A stretch of DNA of 64,000 bases. Source: Serratia nevei. Lineage in GTDB: Bacteria; Pseudomonadota; Gammaproteobacteria; Enterobacterales; Enterobacteriaceae. This document shows positions 55,047-63,345 of this stretch, piece after piece. A program made the translations under genes and the position numbers. Under the pieces are notes generated by a model that searched no databases, was not told where the DNA came from, and saw nothing but the letters and a program-made list of their open reading frames with translations. Within the stretch, counting starts at the first letter, position 1; the number at the start of each line of letters is the position of its first letter. The stretch spans positions 124,001-188,000 of the forward strand of contig NZ_JAMYWQ010000001.1 of assembly GCF_024160145.1 (NCBI RefSeq), read 5' to 3'.

Positions 55047-55667
55047 GTGCCGAACTCTTCTTCTCAACTCGACCTTTTGCGCTCGGTCGCCGACGGCATC
55101 GCGGCGCTGTTTTTCCCGAATGCGGAAGTGGTGATCCACGATCTGGCCACCAACAAGATCGCCTATCTGGCGAACAACCTGTCGAAGCGCAAACCGGGCG
55201 ACGACGCCGGGCTGGAGGACTTTGAGCTCGATGGCGGTGCCGGCGTGACCGGGCCCTATGAAAAACTGAACTGGGACGGCAAAAAGATGCGCTCGGTGAG
55301 CATCGCCGCCCGCGACGAGGAGGGCAAGCCCAGCTATCTGCTGTGCATCAACCTGAGCACCGCGATGTTCGAAGACGCCCGCAACGCGCTGGACATGTTC
55401 CTGTCGGTCACCCGGCTACAGCCACAGCCGCAAGCGCTGTTCAAAGATGACTGGCAGGAGAAGATCAACACCTTCTTGCACGACTGGCTGCGGCGCGAGA
55501 ACGCCGCGCTCGGCGCGCTGAGCCGCGAACAGAAACGGCGGCTGGTCAGCGATCTCTATCATCAGGGGGCGTTCAAGGCCAAAAGCGCGGCGGACTACAT
55601 CGCCAACGTACTGTCGATGGGGCGCGCCACGGTGTACAAACATCTGCGGGAACTTAAGCAGGAGTAA
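55047..55667 (+). CDS. YheO-type PAS/HTH transcriptional regulator (DauR-like)
   Basis: The 206-residue protein has an N-terminal YheO-like PAS domain (about residues 8-120, including FFPNAEVVIHDLATNKIAY). The C-terminal HTH has LVSDLYHQGAFKAKSAADY and VLSMGRATVYKHLRELK. It starts at GTG 55047 with GGAG upstream. Relatives include DauR, which controls D-arginine use, and E. coli YheO. The upstream amino-acid permease gene is the likely partner. Confidence 0.85.
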   Translation: MPNSSSQLDLLRSVADGIAALFFPNAEVVIHDLATNKIAYLANNLSKRKPGDDAGLEDFELDGGAGVTGPYEKLNWDGKKMRSVSIAARDEEGKPSYLLCINLSTAMFEDARNALDMFLSVTRLQPQPQALFKDDWQEKINTFLHDWLRRENAALGALSREQKRRLVSDLYHQGAFKAKSAADYIANVLSMGRATVYKHLRELKQE

Positions 55668-55669
55668 AC

Positions 55670-55693
55670 GGCAGGCGGATTTCTACGCCTGCC
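55670..55693. terminator. hairpin between convergent regulator and aldehyde dehydrogenase genes
   Basis: GGCAGGCG/CGCCTGCC (8-bp stem) lies between the two stop codons, with only a short GTTTAC on the minus-strand side. It is a weak bidirectional terminator candidate. Confidence 0.5.
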
Positions 55694-55700
55694 TGTAAGG

Positions 55701-57146
55701 TTAGTGTATTTGCCCCAGGTTGACGTACTTGGTTTCCAGGTACTCTTCCAGACCGATATCCGATCCCTCGCGCCCCAACCCGGACTCTTTGACTCCGCCG
55801 AACGGCGCCACCTCGGTAGAGATAATGCCTTCGTTGACGCCAACAATGCCGCTTTCAAGCAGCTGGGTGACGCGGAATGCGCGCGCCAGATCGCGGGTAT
55901 ACAAATAAGCCGCCAAGCCAAATGGTGTCGCGTTGGCGCGAGCGATCGCCTCGTCCTCATGTTGGAACCGGAAGCAGGCGGCCAACGGGCCAAATGTTTC
56001 CTCATGTGCCAGCCGCATTCGTTCGTCGGCGTCCGCCAAGACCGTTGGCTGGAAGAAGGAACCGCCGAGTGCATGGCGCCCACCGCCGCACATCAGACGG
56101 GCGCCCTGGTTGAGAGCATCCTGCAGATGGCTTTCCACTTTTTCGAGCGCCTTTTCATGAATCAACGGGCCTTGCTGCGCGCCAGGCGTCATGCCCGGAG
56201 CCACCTTTAGCGCCCGTACCGCGGCGGTGAGCTTTTCAACGAACTGCGGATAAATGCCGGCCTGAATATAGAAGCGATTGACGCACACGCAGGTCTGGCC
56301 GCTGTTGCGGAATTTGGCCGCCAGGGCACCGGCGACCGCGGCATCGAGATCGGCGTCGTCGAACACGATAAAAGGCGCATTGCCGCCCAGCTCCAACGAC
56401 AGCTTTTTGACCGTATCGGCGGCCTGACGCATCAGCAACTTTCCAACCGGTGTAGAGCCGGTAAAAGAAACCTTGCGCACCGCCGGGCTGGCCATCAGCG
56501 CTGCGCCGATGGCGGTGGTATCGCCGGAAACGGCATTAATCACCCCGGCCGGGACGCCGGCTTGTTCTGCCAACACGATCAGCGCAAAAGCGGAAAGCGG
56601 CGTTTCATTGGCGGGTTTGATCACCGCCGTGCAGCCGGCGGCCAGCGCCGGCCCCAGTTTGCGCGTCAGCATCGCCAGCGGGAAATTCCATGGTGTGATG
56701 GCAGCGATGACGCCGACCGGCTCTTTGAACGTCAGAATACGGTTGGCAGCCTGCGGGGCTGGAATGGTTTTGCCGCAGGCGCGCTTGCCTTCTTCGGCAA
56801 ACCATTCGATAAAGCTGGCGGCGTAAGCGACTTCACCCAAGGCTTCGCTCAACACCTTGCCTTGCTCCAGCACCATCAATTCCGCCAACGCCGCCTGATG
56901 GTCCATGATAAGCCGGAACCATCGCTGCAGGATCTGCGAACGCGTCTTGGCCGGCAGGGCACGCCATGCGGGGAGCGCGGCGGCGGCGGCGGCGATCGCC
57001 GCTTCGGTCTCAGACGCACCGGCGCTAGCCACCTCGGCAACCACCTTGCCGTTGGCCGGGTTGTACACCGGGTAGCTAAGCTGCGCGGTGCGCCATTCGC
57101 CATCACAGTACCACCCGTGGCGCAGTAATGAAGAGTAGGCAGTCAT
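55701..57146 (-). CDS. aldehyde dehydrogenase (succinate-semialdehyde dehydrogenase-like)
   Basis: The 481-residue NAD(P)-dependent enzyme has the Rossmann contact TPWNFPLAMLTRKLGPALAA, GSTPVGKLL, the catalytic Glu in LELGGNAPFIV and the catalytic Cys in NSGQTCVCVNRF near residue 285. It is closest in layout to GabD-type enzymes. In this operon it may oxidise an aldehyde released from the sugar-like substrate rather than succinate semialdehyde. Its ATG overlaps the upstream aldo-keto reductase stop (ATGA), so the two are translationally coupled. Confidence 0.88.
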   Translation of the reverse strand: MTAYSSLLRHGWYCDGEWRTAQLSYPVYNPANGKVVAEVASAGASETEAAIAAAAAALPAWRALPAKTRSQILQRWFRLIMDHQAALAELMVLEQGKVLSEALGEVAYAASFIEWFAEEGKRACGKTIPAPQAANRILTFKEPVGVIAAITPWNFPLAMLTRKLGPALAAGCTAVIKPANETPLSAFALIVLAEQAGVPAGVINAVSGDTTAIGAALMASPAVRKVSFTGSTPVGKLLMRQAADTVKKLSLELGGNAPFIVFDDADLDAAVAGALAAKFRNSGQTCVCVNRFYIQAGIYPQFVEKLTAAVRALKVAPGMTPGAQQGPLIHEKALEKVESHLQDALNQGARLMCGGGRHALGGSFFQPTVLADADERMRLAHEETFGPLAACFRFQHEDEAIARANATPFGLAAYLYTRDLARAFRVTQLLESGIVGVNEGIISTEVAPFGGVKESGLGREGSDIGLEEYLETKYVNLGQIH

Positions 57147-58189
57147 GCGATGTTCCTCGTGTCGAGATTATCCTGAATAAATACGCCGCGCGCCGGGCGG
57201 CCGCTGCGGGCAATGCGTTTGCCGGCGGTATAGTCATTGATGACGTCGCACGGCGTGTAGTTGCGTTCTAACTCATAGCGTTCATCGTCGCTGAGCTGGG
57301 TGGCCAGCGCCGCCATCGCGCTGTCGATCTGCTGCACCGTATCCGCGCCGACCAGCATGCAATCAACGCCCGGGTGACCAAGCACCCAGGATTGGGCGAT
57401 TTGTGCGGGGGAAACCCCGCGCAGTTGCGCGACCTGGCTGACCGACTGCGCCACACTGAGCGAAGTTTGATCGGCGTACATCTCTTGGGTAAAGAAATCG
57501 GTCTGGTTGCGCACCGAGTTGAAATCACAGCTCAGCAGCCCCCGAGCCAGCGGGCTGAATACTGAGACGCCCAGCCCCTGATCGCGGCAGAAGGGGATCA
57601 TTTCCCGTTCCTCTTCGCGGTAAGCGCAGTTAAGTTGCAACTGCATATTGATGGGTTTTACATAGCCATGGCGTTCGCAGAACCAGAGGATCTTCGCCAA
57701 TTGCCAGGTATACATGGTAGACACACCGACGTAGCGCGCTTTGCCTGAGCGAACGATGTCGTTCATCGCCGACCAGGTTTCTTCGATAGGGGTGTTGACG
57801 TCGAAGTAATGCAGCATGTAAATGTCAACGTAATCCGTGCCCAGGCGCCGCAAGCTGGCCTCAATGCCGGCCATAATGTGCTTGCGCGAATGGCCCTGAT
57901 TGTTCCGGCCGCCGCCAATCGGGTAACCGACCTTGGTGGTCAGCACCAGTTCGTCGCGGTTCCCCAACCGCGCGATGATGCGGCCTACCACTTCTTCACC
58001 GGCGCCGCTGGAGTAAAAATCGGCCAGATCGATAAAGTTAATCCCGCATTCCAGCGCGTGTCTGATCAGCGGTTCGCTCTGCGCCTCGTCGAAGATCCAC
58101 GGTTTCCACTGCTTGCTGCCCATATTCATGGTGCCGAGGCACAGACGAGAGACCTGCAGCCCACAGTCGCCCAACGTAAGGTATTCCAT
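57143..58189 (-). CDS. aldo-keto reductase
   Basis: The 348-residue TIM-barrel NADPH reductase has the catalytic tetrad Asp/Tyr/Lys/His. Asp and Tyr are in FIDLADFYSSG, Lys in LVLTTKVGYP and His in DIYMLHYFDV. RSGKARYVGVSTM follows, as in the AKR11/YhdN-like or Gre-type group. ATG 58189 with GGAG nearby is the start; longer reading adds an unlikely N-terminus. It sits 10 bp after the Fae-like gene in one run. It probably interconverts a carbonyl and alcohol in the same pathway. Confidence 0.87.
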   Translation of the reverse strand: MEYLTLGDCGLQVSRLCLGTMNMGSKQWKPWIFDEAQSEPLIRHALECGINFIDLADFYSSGAGEEVVGRIIARLGNRDELVLTTKVGYPIGGGRNNQGHSRKHIMAGIEASLRRLGTDYVDIYMLHYFDVNTPIEETWSAMNDIVRSGKARYVGVSTMYTWQLAKILWFCERHGYVKPINMQLQLNCAYREEEREMIPFCRDQGLGVSVFSPLARGLLSCDFNSVRNQTDFFTQEMYADQTSLSVAQSVSQVAQLRGVSPAQIAQSWVLGHPGVDCMLVGADTVQQIDSAMAALATQLSDDERYELERNYTPCDVINDYTAGKRIARSGRPARGVFIQDNLDTRNIA

Positions 58190-58199
58190 GTATTTCTCC

Positions 58200-58703
58200 T
58201 CAGGACTTCGGGGTATAAAAAGGATTGCCCAGTTGCGGCAGCGCACGCATCAGTTGGTCGCGATCTGGCAGTTGGCCCATCGCCGCACGGATCGCCTGGC
58301 TGCAGGCACGGTAATTGTTCCGATACACCTCATCGAGGTCGTCACAGCCTGGGTTTACCCAGTTGGCGGTGACGATGCACCAGTGGTCTTCGGCCTCCGG
58401 CGGCAGAATGCCTTCCAGCAGCGCTTCGGTCACCGCTTTGGCGATGGCAGCCTGGGAGGCACCCCAGGTGGCGTTGCCGTGCAGCTCGCTGCCGATCGCC
58501 GCTTTATTGACATACAGCGTCATCGGTTTGGCCGGCACGTTGGGTTTGATAACCACCATGAACGGGCAGTGCCCCTGGCTGGGCGACGCCAGGCTGGAGG
58601 AGAACGCCTGGCCTACCGCGCCGCTGCGCGGCCCGATCATGATATTGATATGCGACGCGTTAACGCCGTTCCCTTCAAAGCCTTCACCGATATACATTTC
58701 CAC
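58200..58703 (-). CDS. formaldehyde-activating-enzyme (Fae) homologue
   Basis: The 167-residue protein matches the whole Fae fold of methylotrophs. Comparable features are IGEGFEGNGVNASHINIMIG (Fae: [20 protein letters not shown]) with the catalytic His kept, VVIKPNVPAKPMTLYVNKA (Fae: AVIAPNLPCKPNTLMFNKV), and EALLEGILPPEAEDHWCIV. Fae condenses formaldehyde with tetrahydromethanopterin. Enterobacteria lack that cofactor, so this protein probably does a different aldehyde condensation or carrier reaction. GTG 58703 has AGGAG at 7 nt; ATG 58697 is the alternative. It lies between the YgcS-like transporter and the aldo-keto reductase. Confidence 0.85.
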   Translation of the reverse strand: MEMYIGEGFEGNGVNASHINIMIGPRSGAVGQAFSSSLASPSQGHCPFMVVIKPNVPAKPMTLYVNKAAIGSELHGNATWGASQAAIAKAVTEALLEGILPPEAEDHWCIVTANWVNPGCDDLDEVYRNNYRACSQAIRAAMGQLPDRDQLMRALPQLGNPFYTPKS

Positions 58704-58737
58704 GTCGTTGCTCCTGTTTTCAGTCATCGAGGGTGGG

Positions 58738-60099
58738 TTATTTGGCCGGCGCGGCCAACGGGTCGTCCGTCCGTCGGGCCGGTGCCTGCGCCGCATCCAC
58801 CAGGGAAAGCCCCTTGGTTTCCGGTGCCCAGGCGATGGAAACGATAGCGCCTGCAGTCAACACCAGCGCCAGAATGCCGGTGGTGGCGGGCATGCCATAA
58901 TTGAGGATCGCCAGTGGCAGCAGGCCGGTGCCGATCGCCGAGCCGAGACGGCTCATTGAGGTGGCGAAACCAACGCCCATCGAGCGCACTTCGGTCGGGA
59001 AGCTTTCTGCCGGGAACACGCCCACCAGATTGCTCACCGCCGACATCACCAGCGTAAAGGCGGCGAACAGGGCGATCAGCCAGGTGGTCTGGCTAGAAGG
59101 GATGACGCTCAACAAGACCAGGCAGGCGGCGAGAAACAGGAAGGAGCCGATCAGGAAGCCACGGCGCGAGCAGACCACCGTCAGCAGGATACCGAGCAGC
59201 GCGCCGACGATCAGCAGGCCATTAAGCAGCAGATCGGTGGCAAAGTTCTGAGCCAGCCCCATCACCTGCAGTATCGACGGCAGGAAGGTGTAGATGGCGA
59301 AGTAGGGGATCACCAGGCAAACGAAGAACAGACTGTTAAAGGCGGTGCGGCGGCGATAGCGCGGGCCGAACAGCGACAGAAAACGCTGTTTACTCAGGGT
59401 CGGCGCTTCGTCGATCAGCATGACGTGCGGACCGAAGTGGCGATGCACGATTGCCATCGCCTGCTCCCGACGCCCCTTACCCATGAGCCAGCGGGGCGAT
59501 TCCGGCGTGCCGATACGCATCAGCAGGATGATCAACGCCGGCACGGCGGAAGATGACAACAGCCAGCGCCAGGCATCCGGCCCCATCGCCGTCAGGAAGT
59601 GCCCGGCAAAACCGGCGGCGACATAGCCGAAGGTCCAGATAACGCTGAATGAGCCGAGCAGCACACCACGATGTTTGCGCGGTGAGAATTCCGCCAGCAT
59701 GGTGTGGCCGACGGAGAAATCGCCGCCCAGGCCAATGCCGACCAGCACCCTCAGTAAAAACAGCTGTTCCGGCGTGGTGGCGAAGAACTGCAGCGCCGAA
59801 GCTAACGTGATCACCACAAAACTGAAGCAAAAAATCTTTTGCCGGCCGATGTAATCGGCAATCCAGCCGAGAAACAGGCTACCGAGAAACAGTCCGATCA
59901 GCGCCGAGCTGCCGAGCATGCCTTCCCAAAAGGCGGAGAGTCCCATCTGCGGCTTGATTTGCGCCAGTGCGAAACCGATGACGCCCAGCACGTAGCCGTC
60001 GGTGAAATGCGCACCAAAGGTCAGCCCGGCGATTTTGAGATGGAATCGGTTCAACGGTACGTCATCCATACGGATTTGTTGTTGTGTCAGCTGTTGCAT
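58738..60099 (-). CDS. ygcS: YgcS-like MFS transporter
   Basis: The 453-residue, 12-helix sugar/metabolite:H+ symporter matches E. coli YgcS at the N-terminus (MDDVPLNRFHLKIAGLTFGA; YgcS: MDDLPLNRFHCRIAALTFGA). It also matches at GWIADYIGRQKIF (motif A), GLGGDFSVGHTMLAEFSPR and GTPESPRWLM. It is the first gene of a four-gene run with the Fae-like, aldo-keto reductase and aldehyde dehydrogenase genes. The divergent LysR gene is 230 bp away. It is the likely importer of the pathway substrate, which is unknown for YgcS too. Confidence 0.85.
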   Translation of the reverse strand: MQQLTQQQIRMDDVPLNRFHLKIAGLTFGAHFTDGYVLGVIGFALAQIKPQMGLSAFWEGMLGSSALIGLFLGSLFLGWIADYIGRQKIFCFSFVVITLASALQFFATTPEQLFLLRVLVGIGLGGDFSVGHTMLAEFSPRKHRGVLLGSFSVIWTFGYVAAGFAGHFLTAMGPDAWRWLLSSSAVPALIILLMRIGTPESPRWLMGKGRREQAMAIVHRHFGPHVMLIDEAPTLSKQRFLSLFGPRYRRRTAFNSLFFVCLVIPYFAIYTFLPSILQVMGLAQNFATDLLLNGLLIVGALLGILLTVVCSRRGFLIGSFLFLAACLVLLSVIPSSQTTWLIALFAAFTLVMSAVSNLVGVFPAESFPTEVRSMGVGFATSMSRLGSAIGTGLLPLAILNYGMPATTGILALVLTAGAIVSIAWAPETKGLSLVDAAQAPARRTDDPLAAPAK

Positions 60100-60329
60100 T
60101 TGACCTGTCCTCCGGTGTTGGAGCGGTGTAGGGTTATTGTTGTAATTACGTTAACAATGTGGCAGTTGGCAGGAGGTTAGGCGAGTGCGTTTTAGTCATA
60201 CCCTCAGGTGCAAAACGCATGTGATCTGCTTCCGGTTTTACGCAAATAGCGCTGCGGCCATCGTCGAAGTACTGCAAATTGGCAACGTGGAATTAACATT
60301 TTTGCGCATGGGGAGAGGCTAAGCTGATC

Positions 60330-61235
60330 GTGAGAAAACTTCCGTCACTCAGTATGTTGCGTGTTTTTGAAGAAACTTGCCGAACGCTGAGCGTCAGCAA
60401 AGCGGCGGAAGCCTTGTTTATCACTCAGAGCGCCGCCAGCCGCCAAATCAAACAGCTGGAATCCTTTCTCGGCAAATTGCTGTTTGTCCGCAGCCACAGC
60501 GGGCTGGCATTGACCCAAGACGCCATATTACTGTTGCCGGCAGTGCGCCAGTCGCTGGATATCCTGGAAGAGGGCATTCAGCATGTTCAACTGCGTAACC
60601 CGCTGCAGCATTTGCGGCTGCAGGTGGCGCCCACCTTCGCCACTCGCTGGTTGGCGCCGCGCCTGGTGACGTTGCGCCGTCGCAATAGCCAGCTGCAGAT
60701 TGCGTTGATCAGTGAAACCCGACAGAAATACTGCGACTTCGACTGCGCAGTCCGTTTCGGCACCCCGGCCGACTGTGCCGACAACGGTGAGTGGCTATGC
60801 CACGAACGTCTGGTGTTGGTCGGTAGCCCGTTGCTGATGGTTAACGGTGTGTTTCCGCCGTTGCACACGCAGCCTCAACTGCACGTGCTCAACGGCGACG
60901 TGCGTCTGGACAATTGGCCGTACTGGCTGAACGCCGCCGGCCATGATGCCCGATCTCTGCAGGGTGGTCTGGAGTTCAGCACCCAGGATCAGGTGATCAA
61001 TGCCTGCATCACCGGTGCGGGCTATGCGGTGCTCGATCGCATGATGATCCGTAACGAACTGCAAAGCGGCCTGCTGCTGCGGCTTGCCCCGCTGGAGCTG
61101 GAAAGCCGCAACGGCTATTGGCTGGAGATCCCGCCCGGCAAGCGAAACTTGCCGCGTGTAGGCTACTTCCATGATTGGCTGCAAGAAGAGGTCCGGGAGG
61201 CACGGCAATCTGCCGAATCCGTGGCTGAATACTGA
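60330..61235 (+). CDS. LysR-family regulator (GcvA-like)
   Basis: The 301-residue LTTR has an HTH (about residues 9-65, LSVSKAAEALFITQSAASRQ) and a substrate-binding domain (about 90-290). The start is GTG 60330; ATG 60354 is possible. It is divergent from the ygcS-like operon and so its probable regulator. GlpP-like gene follows after 72 bp on the same strand, and the two may be co-transcribed. Confidence 0.88.
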   Translation: MRKLPSLSMLRVFEETCRTLSVSKAAEALFITQSAASRQIKQLESFLGKLLFVRSHSGLALTQDAILLLPAVRQSLDILEEGIQHVQLRNPLQHLRLQVAPTFATRWLAPRLVTLRRRNSQLQIALISETRQKYCDFDCAVRFGTPADCADNGEWLCHERLVLVGSPLLMVNGVFPPLHTQPQLHVLNGDVRLDNWPYWLNAAGHDARSLQGGLEFSTQDQVINACITGAGYAVLDRMMIRNELQSGLLLRLAPLELESRNGYWLEIPPGKRNLPRVGYFHDWLQEEVREARQSAESVAEY

Positions 61236-61307
61236 GGGATCGGCATGTTATGCTGGGGTTTATCGCATTGTCATATCCTGCCGCGGCGGGTTTTTCAGGG
61301 GAATAGC

Positions 61308-61892
61308 GTGTCTACCATCGTTGAAGTGTTAAAGTTGCATCCGATCATTGCGGCGGTAAAAGATAATGCCAGTCTGCAGGTAGCAGTGAAGTCCGATTGC
61401 CCGATTGTTTCGGTACTTTATGGCAACATCTGCAATATTGGACGTATCGTCCAGCAAATCAAAGAAGCGGGTAAATACGCTTTTGTGCATGTCGATTTGT
61501 TGGAAGGCAGTTCCAATAAAGAGATTGTGATTAACTTTCTAAAAATCGTCACCGCCGCCGACGGTATTATCAGCACTAAATCGGCGATGGTGAAAGCGGC
61601 GCGCCAGCAAGGCTTTTACGCCATTCATCGCCTGTTTCTTCTCGACTCCATTTCTTTCCATAACGTTGACAAGCAGGTGGCGCAATCGACGCCTGACTGC
61701 GTCGAGATCTTGCCGGGCTGCATGCCGAAGGTGTTGGGATGGGTAGCCGATAAGATAGATTTGCCGATCATCGCCGGCGGTCTGGTCTGTAATGAAGACG
61801 ACGCGCAAAACGCGCTGAAGGCCGGCGCCATCGCCGTCTCCACCACTAACCACGAGGTATGGAAACTCCGCCTCAATCCATCAGCGAACTGA
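61308..61892 (+). CDS. ygcP: GlpP/YgcP-like antiterminator
   Basis: The 194-residue TIM-barrel RNA-binding protein has the GlpP family features: VSVLYGNICNIGRIVQQIKE, FVHVDLLEG, DGIISTKSAMVKAARQQG, CVEILPGCMPKVL and PIIAGGLVCNEDD. B. subtilis GlpP binds glycerol-3-phosphate and lets transcription pass a leader terminator of glpD. E. coli has the paralogue YgcP in its ygc locus. GTG 61308 with AGGGGA 6 nt upstream is the start. Its last 20 bp overlap the convergent FGGY kinase gene. The RNA target is not visible in this window. Confidence 0.85.
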   Translation: MSTIVEVLKLHPIIAAVKDNASLQVAVKSDCPIVSVLYGNICNIGRIVQQIKEAGKYAFVHVDLLEGSSNKEIVINFLKIVTAADGIISTKSAMVKAARQQGFYAIHRLFLLDSISFHNVDKQVAQSTPDCVEILPGCMPKVLGWVADKIDLPIIAGGLVCNEDDAQNALKAGAIAVSTTNHEVWKLRLNPSAN

Positions 61893-63321
61893 GCGAGCGC
61901 AACAGCGGATCGAGATGTTGGTTTAGCCGCTGGTACACCTGCTGGTTTAGCCGGCAATAGAGGCCATGGTTGCGCTCGTTCGGGGTAAAGCTGTCTCCGG
62001 CTCGCACCAGCTTTTCGGCAGCCTGCTCGTAGCTGTCGAATACGCCGATCGCCATGCCGGCGTTAATCGCACAGCCGATCGCCGCCGATCCGTTCATCAG
62101 GTTGCGTTGGGTTGGGATACCGAAGACATCGGCGAAAATCTGCATAAACAGATCGCTGTTGGCGCCGCCGCCGGAGATGATCAGACGGCTGAAGGGCGTT
62201 TTCAACTCATGGGCCATTTTGTCCATGTGGTTCTTCATGGTGAAGGCGATACCTTCCAGGAGAGAACGATACATATGCGCCCGCGTGTGGCGGCCATCGA
62301 AACCGATCATCGCACCTTTGCGAAATTCGGCTTCGGCTGGCGGCGCCCAATCATGGACGGTAATCAAGCCTTCGCTGCCGGCGGGCACCCGCGTTGCCTC
62401 CTGATTCAGCAGTTCCTCGATGCTGACGCCGGCGTCATGGGCGGCGGACAACGCTGCCGCGCCGAATTGATCGCGGAACCAACTGACGGTCCACATGCCG
62501 CGGCGCACACCCATGCATTCATACAGGTAACGGCCGGGGATCGATGCCTGGAACGGCCAGAAATTTTGCGCATTTTTCAGGTTGGCGGTGCCATGCACCA
62601 TGGCGCCTATGTAGGTGCCCAGGGAGATAAGCGCCACGCCGTTACCGAACGAACCGGCGCCCAGCGCCTCCACCGCTTTGTCATGCGCCGTCGCCACGAC
62701 AGGGATGCCGGCCGGCACGCCGATTTGCTGCGCCACCTGTGCGCTGAGCTGCCCGAGGATCTCACCGGGCTTGACGACTTCGAATACCTGCTCACGCTGC
62801 AGATTGCAGCGCCGCCAGGCCTCCGGGTCGCGGCTCCAGTCCAGACTGTCGTTATCCATCGGCCACCAACCGATATAGTTGGCGCAAGTATCTTTGAACT
62901 CACCGGTCAGCCGGTGGGTGATGTAGCCCGAGGTGGTGGTGACATAGCGAACCTGACGGTAGGCATCAACATATTCATAGGGCTTGTTCATACGCTTATC
63001 CATCCAGTTAATCACCGGATAGGCCAACTCGCCGTTTTCTTGCAGCAGCGCCCGGCAGCAGCGAACGATGCAGATCCCCATCGCCAAAATATCATGCCGC
63101 TGGCCGCCGCCATCGGTAAAACGCTGCATCGCGCGGCGAAAAGCGACCTTCAATGCATCCCACAGATCGTCGTGCGGATGTTCGGCCAACTGCGGTGCGG
63201 GAATATCCAGCGCACGCAACTGCTGCCGACCTTCACACAGAATATTGCCGTCCAAATCGAAAAGGGTGACCTTAGCGCTTTGGGTACCCACATCCACCCC
63301 CATCAAATACTGCTTTTTCAT
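61873..63321 (-). CDS. FGGY-family carbohydrate kinase (ygc-type locus)
   Basis: The 482-residue kinase has N-terminal phosphate loop MGVDVGTQSAKVTLFD, a substrate-binding ASIPGRYLYECM region, the catalytic Asp in ATAHDKAVEALGAG, FGGY motif YRSLLEGIAFTMKNHM and the nucleotide loop RLIISGGGANSDL. It would phosphorylate a ketose or polyol. It lies 24 bp after an MFS gene on the same strand and overlaps the GlpP-like gene at the 3' end. It is analogous to ygcE in the E. coli ygc locus; direct orthology is not shown. Confidence 0.85.
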   Translation of the reverse strand: MKKQYLMGVDVGTQSAKVTLFDLDGNILCEGRQQLRALDIPAPQLAEHPHDDLWDALKVAFRRAMQRFTDGGGQRHDILAMGICIVRCCRALLQENGELAYPVINWMDKRMNKPYEYVDAYRQVRYVTTTSGYITHRLTGEFKDTCANYIGWWPMDNDSLDWSRDPEAWRRCNLQREQVFEVVKPGEILGQLSAQVAQQIGVPAGIPVVATAHDKAVEALGAGSFGNGVALISLGTYIGAMVHGTANLKNAQNFWPFQASIPGRYLYECMGVRRGMWTVSWFRDQFGAAALSAAHDAGVSIEELLNQEATRVPAGSEGLITVHDWAPPAEAEFRKGAMIGFDGRHTRAHMYRSLLEGIAFTMKNHMDKMAHELKTPFSRLIISGGGANSDLFMQIFADVFGIPTQRNLMNGSAAIGCAINAGMAIGVFDSYEQAAEKLVRAGDSFTPNERNHGLYCRLNQQVYQRLNQHLDPLLRSLSSLMD

Positions 63322-63345
63322 CCGTTAACTCCTTAAGAAAAGACG

